In this document: in pieces, positions 7,899 to 13,291 of the stretch
Layout: every line of letters starts with the position of its first letter
Position numbering within the stretch: position 1 is the stretch's first letter
Origin: Azoarcus sp.
GTDB lineage: Bacteria; Pseudomonadota; Gammaproteobacteria; Burkholderiales; Rhodocyclaceae
DNA length: 13,291 nucleotides
Assembly (NCBI GenBank): GCA_031258035.1
Contig: JAIRNL010000039.1
Location: 1 to 13,291 of the forward strand
Reading direction: 5' to 3'
Program-made: the position numbers and the translations under genes
The notes under the pieces: generated by a model
The model's input: the letters and a program-made list of their open reading frames with translations, nothing else
The model's database searches: none
What the model was told of the DNA's origin: nothing

Positions 7899-7938
7899 CG
7901 GGATGGCCGTGGGTATTGCGGTCGTCCCGTTTTTTCTT
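7899..7938 (+). terminator. Intrinsic (rho-independent) terminator after gltA
   Basis: An 11-bp stem, left arm 7899-7909 (CGGGATGGCCG) and right arm 7919-7929 (CGGTCGTCCCG), pairs throughout with two G-T wobbles around a 9-base loop. TTTTTTCTT (7930-7938) follows immediately. This is the most canonical terminator in the window. It starts 52 bases after the gltA stop and implies that the thioesterase-sucAB block has its own promoter between about 7939 and 8008. I could not point to convincing -35/-10 boxes there. Confidence 0.8.
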
Positions 7939-8018
7939 GCGTCGCCTTCCCATTCACAAAACGACGAAGGGTACGACACGCTCCGTGACGGTATGCCAGG
8001 TGTTGTCTGGAGAATTCG

Positions 8019-8480
8019 ATGGTTGATCTGCAAAAGCACATTTCCGAAAGTTTCTCGGCCCAAGGTCTGATGACCACTCTGGGCGCCGAACTCACGCTGG
8101 TCGCGTCTGGGGAGGTTCACATTGTGCTTTTTCCACGTCCGGCCCTTTCTCAGCAGCACGGCTACATTCATGCCGGCGCCTTGACCAGCGTGCTTGATAG
8201 CGCCTGTGGTTACGCAGCCTTGACTGTCGCACCGACGGGGATGGACGTTCTTACCGTTGAGTTCAAGATCAACTTCATTCGGCCCGCAATCGCAGACCGG
8301 TTCGTGGCTGTCGGCAAGGTTAAAAAGGCGGGCAGGACACTGACGGTATGCCAAGGTGAAGTGCTCGGTGAGCAAGGTTCGCACCGGGAGACCATCGCGG
8401 TCATGCAAGCCACGATCATCAATATCCCGGGTAACACCCAACAATTCATTCAACCGGACGCGCCAACGCGCGCCGGTTGA
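8019..8480 (+). CDS. PaaI-like hotdog-fold thioesterase
   Basis: This 153-residue protein has the pattern of PaaI/4HBT-type acyl-CoA thioesterases, which hydrolyse CoA thioesters in the cytoplasm. The catalytic-helix segment QQHGYIHAGALTSVLDSACG (45-64) has the H-G-x-x-H-x-G pattern and Asp60 at the position of the family's catalytic acid. The next strand, VEFKINFIRPA (80-90), is also typical. The usual HGG is HAG here. Length is normal and there is no signal peptide. The ATG lies 5 bases after GGAGA (8009-8013). The gene sits between gltA and sucA, is separated from gltA by a terminator, and ends 36 bases before the sucA start, so it is probably co-transcribed with sucAB. Its G+C content is lower than its neighbours (240 of 420 bases, 57%, at 8041-8460, against about 63% in a sampled piece of sucA), which hints at later acquisition. 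The substrate is unknown. Confidence 0.85.
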   Translation: MVDLQKHISESFSAQGLMTTLGAELTLVASGEVHIVLFPRPALSQQHGYIHAGALTSVLDSACGYAALTVAPTGMDVLTVEFKINFIRPAIADRFVAVGKVKKAGRTLTVCQGEVLGEQGSHRETIAVMQATIINIPGNTQQFIQPDAPTRAG

Positions 8481-8516
8481 TTCAACGACATGTCTCGCAA
8501 AGGACGGGTGGTCAAC

Positions 8517-11375
8517 ATGAAAGAGAAAGAACTCCAGGGAACCTCTTACTTATACGGCTCCAACGCGCCGTTCATCGAAGAACTCTACGAAAACTACCTT
8601 GCCGATCCCGCCTCGGTCAGCGAAAACTGGCGCGCGCATTTCGACCGCCTCCAGGCGCAGGCGGGCGCGGCGGTGCGCGACGTGGCGCATGGCCCGATCA
8701 TTGCCGCCTTCGAGCAGATGGCCAAACGCGGCCCGGTGCGCACCACCAATGCCGAAGGCGACAACAAATTGCAGGCGGACGTGTTGCAGCTGATCGCCGC
8801 CCACCGCTATCTCGGCAACCGCCGAGCCAGCCTCGATCCGCTCAAGCGCGGCGAGCGGGCGCAGATCCCCGAGCTTGAGCCCTCGTACTACGGCTTCACC
8901 GAGGCCGACCTCTCCAAAACCTTCAACGTCGGCTCCTTCAAGGGCTTCCCAGGGGATCGAGCCAGCCTGCGCGAAATCCTCGAAGCTCTGCGCCAGACCT
9001 ACTGCGGCTCCATCGGCGTCGAATACCTGCACATCACCGACGCCAGCCAGCGAAGCTGGATACAGAACCGTCTCGAAGGCGTCCGGGCCACGCCGGACTT
9101 TTCGCCCGAAGCCAAGCGCCACATCCTGGAGCGCGTCACCGCCGCCGAAACACTCGAACGCTACCTGCACACCCGCTACGTCGGGCAGAAGCGATTCTCG
9201 CTCGAAGGCGGGGAATCCTCGATCGTCGCCATGGACGAAATCATCCGCGTCGCGGGCAGCCTGGGCGTGGCGGAGAGCGTCATCGGCATGGCGCACCGGG
9301 GCCGCCTCAACCTGCTGGTCAACATCCTGGGCAAATCGCCCTCGATGCTCTTTTCCGAATTTGAAGGCAAGACCACGGTCGACCTCAGCGCGGGCGATGT
9401 CAAATACCACATGGGCTTCTCCAGCGATGTCATGACGCCGGGCGGCCCCATGCACCTCGTCCTCGCCTTCAACCCCTCGCACCTGGAAATCATCAACCCG
9501 GTCGTGCAAGGCTCGGTCTATGCGCGCCAGACCCGTCGCGGCGACGCCGCCAAGGGGCAGGTCCTGCCGATCCTGATCCACGGCGACGCCGCCGTGGCCG
9601 GGCAGGGCGTCAACCAGGAAATGCTTAACTTCTCCCAGACGCGCGGCTACGGCACGGGCGGCACCGTACACCTGGTCATCAACAACCAGATCGGCTTCAC
9701 CACGTCCGATCCGCGCGACCTGCGCTCCTCCCTCTACTGCACGGACATCTTCAAGCTCGTCGAAGCCCCGATCTTCCACGTAAACGGCGACGATCCGGAA
9801 GCCGTGGCCTTCGTGACCCGGCTGGCGGTCGAATTCCGGCAGGAATTCAAAAAAGACGTCGTGGTCGATGTCTTCTGCTTCCGCAAACTCGGCCACAACG
9901 AACAAGACGAGCCGATGGTCACCCAGCCGCTGATGTACCACATCATCCAGAAGCATCCGGGCACCCGCAAACTCTACGCCGACCGTCTCGTGGCCGAAGG
10001 CACGCTCGCTGCCGATGAACCCGACAAAATGATCGCCGGATACCGCGAACACCTCGACCGCGGCGAGCTGCTCTACAACCCGGTGCTCTCCGGCCACAAC
10101 CGCCAGTTCTCGGCGGAATGGTCGCCCTTCCTCAAGCAGTCCTACACCGACGAAGCCCATACCGCGATCCCGGTGCAGGAAATCCGCCGCCTTGCCGAAG
10201 CCCTCACCACCGTCCCGGAAGACTTCGTCCTCCATTCGCGGGTCAAGAAAATCATCGACGACCGCATCGCCATGGGGCGCGGCGAGCTTCCCATCGACTG
10301 GGGCATGGGCGAAAACCTCGCCTATGCCAGCCTGCTCGCGCAGGGCTTCGGCGTGCGCATTTCGGGCGAAGACGTCGGTCGCGGCACCTTCTTTCATCGC
10401 CATGCCGTGCTGCACGACCAGAAGCGCCAACAATGGGACGAAGGCATCTTCGTCCCCCTCGCCCACATCCAGGAAAACCAGGCCCGCTTCCAGTGTTTCG
10501 ATTCGGTGCTCTCCGAAGAAGGCGTGCTCGCCTTTGAATACGGCTACGGCACCACCGAACCGAACGAACTTGTCGTCTGGGAGGCCCAGTTCGGCGACTT
10601 CCTCAACGGCGCGCAGGTGGTGATCGACCAATTCATCTCCTCGGGAGAAGCCAAGTGGGGCCGGATCACCGGCCTGACCCTGCTGCTGCCGCACGGCTAC
10701 GAAGGGCAGGGGCCGGAACACACCTCCGCCCGCCTGGAGCGTTTCATGAACATGGCGGCGGAAAACAACTGGCAGATCTGCGTGCCGAGCACGCCCGCGC
10801 AAATTTTCCACCTGCTGCGCCGCCAGATGCTGCGCAAACTGCGCAAGCCCTTGGTGGTCATTTCGCCGAAATCGCTGTTGCGCCACAAGGAAGCGGTGTC
10901 GACGCTCGATGAACTCGCCAATGGCGGCTTCCAGACCGTGATCCCGGAAACCGACGACCTCGACCGCAAGAAAGTCCGGCGCGTCGTGCTGTGCCAGGGC
11001 AAGCTCTACTACGAACTGCTCGCCCACCGCCGCGAACAGAAAATCACCAATGCCGCGCTGGTGCGGATCGAACAGCTTTACCCTTTCCCGGCCGAGGCGT
11101 TCGCCGAGGCGATCGAGCAGTTCCCCAATGCCCATGAAGTCGTGTGGTGCCAGGAGGAACCGCGCAACCAGGGCGCCTGGTACTGGCTTGCTTCCCGCCA
11201 GCACCTGGCCAACGTGCTCGGCACGCGGCGCAAGCTGTTGCTGGTCAGCCGGCCGGCTTCGGCTTCGCCCGCGGTCGGCTACCATGCCAGGCACGTGCAA
11301 CAACAAAAGGACGTGGTCGAACACGCTTTCGGTCCCATCCAGGACACCACGCCGCAATCACCCAATAATCCATAA
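8517..11375 (+). CDS. sucA: 2-oxoglutarate dehydrogenase E1 component
   Basis: This 952-residue thiamine-diphosphate enzyme decarboxylates 2-oxoglutarate and transfers the succinyl group to the lipoyl arm of SucB. The N-terminal SSYLYG-like segment ([20 protein letters not shown], residues 9-28) is the E2-contacting region. MAHRGRLN starts at 258. The ThDP/Mg motif is [10 protein letters not shown] (from 355) with NNQIGFTT (from 389). [13 protein letters not shown] surrounds His460. [14 protein letters not shown] begins near 616, [15 protein letters not shown] near 725, and EEPRNQGAW is close to the C-terminus. Family length is normal and nothing is missing. I chose ATG 8517: it follows AAAGGA (8499-8504) by 12 bases and matches where homologues begin. 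An in-frame ATG at 8490 has no ribosome site and would add nine residues. sucB follows after 22 bases. Confidence 0.97.
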   Translation: MKEKELQGTSYLYGSNAPFIEELYENYLADPASVSENWRAHFDRLQAQAGAAVRDVAHGPIIAAFEQMAKRGPVRTTNAEGDNKLQADVLQLIAAHRYLGNRRASLDPLKRGERAQIPELEPSYYGFTEADLSKTFNVGSFKGFPGDRASLREILEALRQTYCGSIGVEYLHITDASQRSWIQNRLEGVRATPDFSPEAKRHILERVTAAETLERYLHTRYVGQKRFSLEGGESSIVAMDEIIRVAGSLGVAESVIGMAHRGRLNLLVNILGKSPSMLFSEFEGKTTVDLSAGDVKYHMGFSSDVMTPGGPMHLVLAFNPSHLEIINPVVQGSVYARQTRRGDAAKGQVLPILIHGDAAVAGQGVNQEMLNFSQTRGYGTGGTVHLVINNQIGFTTSDPRDLRSSLYCTDIFKLVEAPIFHVNGDDPEAVAFVTRLAVEFRQEFKKDVVVDVFCFRKLGHNEQDEPMVTQPLMYHIIQKHPGTRKLYADRLVAEGTLAADEPDKMIAGYREHLDRGELLYNPVLSGHNRQFSAEWSPFLKQSYTDEAHTAIPVQEIRRLAEALTTVPEDFVLHSRVKKIIDDRIAMGRGELPIDWGMGENLAYASLLAQGFGVRISGEDVGRGTFFHRHAVLHDQKRQQWDEGIFVPLAHIQENQARFQCFDSVLSEEGVLAFEYGYGTTEPNELVVWEAQFGDFLNGAQVVIDQFISSGEAKWGRITGLTLLLPHGYEGQGPEHTSARLERFMNMAAENNWQICVPSTPAQIFHLLRRQMLRKLRKPLVVISPKSLLRHKEAVSTLDELANGGFQTVIPETDDLDRKKVRRVVLCQGKLYYELLAHRREQKITNAALVRIEQLYPFPAEAFAEAIEQFPNAHEVVWCQEEPRNQGAWYWLASRQHLANVLGTRRKLLLVSRPASASPAVGYHARHVQQQKDVVEHAFGPIQDTTPQSPNNP

Positions 11376-11397
11376 GCAGAAGAGAGAGGAGACACTC

Positions 11398-12588
11398 ATG
11401 CTGATCGAAGTCAAAGTACCGCAACTGTCCGAATCCGTGTCCGAGGCCACGCTCGTGTCCTGGCACAAGAGAGCTGGCGAGGCGGTCACGCGGGACGAAA
11501 ATCTGATCGACATCGAAACCGACAAGGTGGTGCTGGAGACACCGGCCCCCACCGACGGGGTGCTGGTCGAACTGCTCAAGGGCGATGGCGAGACCGTGAC
11601 CTCGGGCGACCTGATCGCCCGCATCGACACCGAAGCCAAAGCCGCCGCGGGCACCGCCGCTGCCGCGCCTGCCGGGAAGGGCGAGACGCCCGCGCCCGGC
11701 GCGGCGGGCGAGCCCAGTCCGGCGGCGCGCAAAATCCTGGAAGAAAAGGGCGTTTCCGTCTCCGAAGTGAGCGGAAGCGGCCGTGGCGGGCGCGTGACCA
11801 AGGAGGACGCCGTTGCGGCCAAGGCGGCGGTAGCGGCAAAACCGGCGGTCGCGGCCGCCCCCGTGCCGGCGGTGACGATCGCTGGCGACCGCCCCGAAGA
11901 GCGGGTGCCCATGACCCGCCTGCGCGCCCGCATCGCCGAACGCCTGATCCAGTCCAAGAACGAAAACGCCATCCTCACCACCTTCAACGAAGTGAACATG
12001 GCGCCCGTGATGGCCCTGCGCAAGCAATACGGCGAGAAGTTCGAGAAAGCCCACGGCGTGCGCCTCGGCTTCATGGGCTTTTTCGTCAAGGCCGCCGTGG
12101 CGGCGCTCAAGCGTTACCCCATCCTGAACGCTTCCATCGACGGCAGCGACATCATCTACCACGGCTACATCGACATCGGCATCGCCGTGGGCAGCCCGCG
12201 CGGTCTGGTCGTGCCCATCCTGCGCAACGCCGAACTGCTCTCCGTGGCCGAAATCGAACTGAAGATCGCCGAATTCGGCGCCAAGGCCAAGGACGGCAAG
12301 CTCTCGATCGAAGAGCTTACCGGCGGCACCTTCTCCATTTCCAACGGTGGCGTATTCGGCTCGATGATGTCCACCCCCATCATCAACCCGCCGCAATCAG
12401 CCATCCTCGGCATCCACGCCACCAAGGATCGCCCCGTCGCGGAAAACGGACAGGTCGTCATCCGCCCGATCAACTACCTCGCCCTCTCCTACGACCACCG
12501 CATCATCGACGGGCGCGAAGCCGTGCTCGGCCTGGTCGCCATGAAAGAGGCGCTGGAAGACCCGGCGCGGCTGATCCTGGATATTTGA
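11398..12588 (+). CDS. sucB: Dihydrolipoyllysine succinyltransferase, E2 of 2-oxoglutarate dehydrogenase
   Basis: This 396-residue core enzyme forms succinyl-CoA. A single lipoyl domain spans 1-77, with the lipoylated Lys43 in [10 protein letters not shown] short Ala/Gly/Pro linker precedes the E3/E1-binding domain (106-138: [26 protein letters not shown]). A second Ala-rich swinging linker covers about 139-165. The catalytic domain runs from about 168 to the end, with [14 protein letters not shown] holding His367 and Asp371. The ATG follows AGAGAGAGGAGA (11381-11392) by 5 bases. The same frame is open back into sucA, but that part is a shadow. It is co-transcribed with sucA. The partner E3 gene (lpd), frequently next in the operon, is not found in the 703 bases that follow; hairpins and a transposase remnant stand there instead. 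Confidence 0.96.
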   Translation: MLIEVKVPQLSESVSEATLVSWHKRAGEAVTRDENLIDIETDKVVLETPAPTDGVLVELLKGDGETVTSGDLIARIDTEAKAAAGTAAAAPAGKGETPAPGAAGEPSPAARKILEEKGVSVSEVSGSGRGGRVTKEDAVAAKAAVAAKPAVAAAPVPAVTIAGDRPEERVPMTRLRARIAERLIQSKNENAILTTFNEVNMAPVMALRKQYGEKFEKAHGVRLGFMGFFVKAAVAALKRYPILNASIDGSDIIYHGYIDIGIAVGSPRGLVVPILRNAELLSVAEIELKIAEFGAKAKDGKLSIEELTGGTFSISNGGVFGSMMSTPIINPPQSAILGIHATKDRPVAENGQVVIRPINYLALSYDHRIIDGREAVLGLVAMKEALEDPARLILDI

Positions 12589-12593
12589 CCGGA

Positions 12594-12623
12594 CGGAGGG
12601 AAAGGGCAGGCCCTTTCCCTCCG
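12594..12623 (+). terminator. 13-bp hairpin directly after sucB
   Basis: CGGAGGGAAAGGG (12594-12606) and CCCTTTCCCTCCG (12611-12623) form a perfect 13-bp stem around the loop CAGG, 5 bases after the sucB stop. It is very stable but has no T-tract directly behind it. Its right arm overlaps the left arm of the hairpin at 12618-12639, so the two cannot form fully at once. It is either a 3' stabiliser and terminator of the sucAB transcript or the competitor of the second hairpin. Confidence 0.65.
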
Positions 12624-12652
12624 CACAACCTTGCGGAGGCATTTGCTTTTTC
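12618..12652 (+). terminator. Second, overlapping hairpin with T-rich tail after sucB
   Basis: CCTCCGCA (12618-12625) and TGCGGAGG (12632-12639) form a perfect 8-bp stem with a 6-base loop, followed by CATTTGCTTTTTC (12640-12652). This has the build of an intrinsic terminator, with a slightly offset T-run. It shares six bases (12618-12623) with the larger stem upstream. Confidence 0.55.
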
Positions 12653-12775
12653 AAGCCAGATCCTGAAAAGCGATGGTTCTGGTTTCTGGAGTGAAATCGG
12701 GAAGGAGCCCAAAAAGAGAGCGCGCCGCCATGAACAGCGTCGAGTCAGTTTTTCGATGAAGGGCAGGGCGGGCGC

Positions 12776-12801
12776 GGCAAGGATCAACTGCCGATCTTGC
12801 C
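12776..12801 (+). repeat. Imperfect inverted repeat upstream of the transposase start
   Basis: GGCAAGGATC (12776-12785) can pair with GATCTTGCC (12793-12801) around a 7-base loop, with one bulged base. It lies 17 bases before the ATG at 12819. Insertion sequences often have a hairpin here that blocks translation from read-through transcripts, or it may belong to the element's left terminal region. The right end is outside the window, so a terminal inverted repeat cannot be tested. Confidence 0.35.
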
Positions 12802-12818
12802 TCTTGATGTAGAAAGCC

Positions 12819-13291
12819 ATGTCACGACCAGCCAGTGGAGACGATGAGGTTTTGCACAGGGCCGCCGAGCCATTGCTTGGGCTCAAGCGGTGGAGCAGTT
12901 GCGTCAGGCACAGGCGGTGGTATTGCCACTGGACTACGGGTTGAGCTTGACCGAGACGGCAGGATCATTGGCGTTTCACCCGGATGGGTCTGTCAGTTGC
13001 GTCGGCGCTTCATGCGCGGGCAATTGGCGGGTACACCCGACGCCCCTGCGGCAGGCGGTCGCAAACGCCAGAACATGAGAGTGGCGCAGGAGCGTGAATT
13101 CCTGGCGCCCTTTCTGGAACAGGCCGCCACAGGAGGTGTGCTCGTTGTTGGCCAAATCAAGGCGGCATTGGACAAGCGCCTGGGAGGCAAGGTTGCACTG
13201 GCATCGGCCTACAACCTGCTGCACCGCCACGGCTGGAGAAAGCTGGCGCCCGACAAGCGCCACCCCAAAAGTGACCCATTGGCGCAGCAGG
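12819..13291 (+). pseudogene. IS630-like transposase, N-terminal part, two apparent frameshifts; 3' end beyond the window
   Basis: Three consecutive plus-strand frames together read as one protein. The first is MSRPASGDDEVLHR from ATG 12819. From about 12860 the frame shifts and gives GRRAIAWAQAVEQLRQAQAV (12860-12919), followed by VLPLDYGLSLTETA. From 12961 it shifts again and gives RIIGVSPGWVCQLRRRFMRG, then EFLAPFLEQAATGG, VVGQIKAALDKRLGGKV and ASAYNLLHRHGWRKLAPD, still open at the window end. This is the helix-turn-helix plus winged-helix N-terminal region of IS630-type transposases. The DDE catalytic domain would lie to the right. Each shift equals one missing base: a G in the GGG run near 12859-12861 and an A next to 12960-12961. 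The sequence therefore looks like a decayed copy, unless the bases were lost in sequencing. Programmed shifting seems unlikely at two sites so close together. Confidence 0.7.

Noticed and set aside
6303..8453. 716-residue minus-strand frame over gltA and the thioesterase
   Set aside because: It spans two well-supported plus-strand genes and a terminator and has no recognisable domain.
8550..11357. 935-residue open frame on the minus strand across sucA
   Set aside because: It mirrors sucA codon by codon and shows no family motif; long antisense frames are expected opposite GC-rich genes.
12585..12812. 75-residue plus-strand frame starting at the sucB stop
   Set aside because: It starts with TTG overlapping sucB, reads through both hairpins and has no ribosome site or recognisable sequence.
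12503..12886. 127-residue minus-strand frame beginning MAFYIKRQ-like at 12820
   Set aside because: The part from the internal Met at 12820 looks mildly protein-like, but the frame runs through the sucB hairpins into the sucB 3' end and matches no family I recognise.
1..13291. CRISPR array, tRNA or rRNA genes, riboswitch
   Set aside because: I saw no regularly spaced repeats, no tRNA cloverleaf or rRNA sequence and no known riboswitch core in the intergenic stretches.

Overview
The window carries a near-complete cluster of TCA-cycle genes from a GC-rich proteobacterium. The gene order (mdh divergent from a GntR regulator, then sdhCDAB-sdhE-gltA, then sucA-sucB) and the protein sequences resemble betaproteobacteria, plausibly Rhodocyclales or a relative. 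I infer this from remembered family sequences and gene order, and I could not resolve a genus.

Layout. Positions 1-573 hold the 3' part of an Rpn/PD-(D/E)XK-type putative transposase-nuclease gene entering from the left. Positions 574-906 contain no convincing gene: there is one coding-like remnant and a strong hairpin that probably ends mdh transcription. Malate dehydrogenase (mdh) lies on the minus strand at 907-1899. Between it and a divergent GntR/UTRA regulator (2104-2832) sits a perfect 16-bp palindrome, the likely operator. The succinate dehydrogenase operon follows on the plus strand: sdhC, sdhD, sdhA, sdhB and the flavinylation factor sdhE (2932-6429), tightly packed with overlapping starts and stops. 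Next comes gltA (citrate synthase, 6552-7847), preceded by a hairpin with a TTCG loop and followed by a textbook intrinsic terminator. A PaaI-like hotdog thioesterase (8019-8480) sits between gltA and sucA. Then come sucA (E1 of 2-oxoglutarate dehydrogenase) and sucB (E2), the latter ending at 12588. After sucB there are two overlapping, mutually exclusive hairpins, and then a frameshifted IS630-like transposase that runs off the right edge. The E3 gene (lpd), often found after sucB, is not here.

Together the genes encode citrate synthase, the E1 and E2 parts of 2-oxoglutarate dehydrogenase, the whole of complex II with its flavinylation factor, and malate dehydrogenase. Aconitase, isocitrate dehydrogenase, E3, succinyl-CoA synthetase and fumarase must be elsewhere. 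All visible catalytic, heme, Fe-S, FAD and lipoyl residues of the core enzymes are intact.

The core is ordinary metabolism and I see no undescribed multi-gene system. The points that deserve a second look are the thioesterase insertion and the terminator before it, the regulator palindrome, the altered RGxxE motif in SdhE, the switch-like hairpin pair after sucB, and the mobile-element debris on both flanks.
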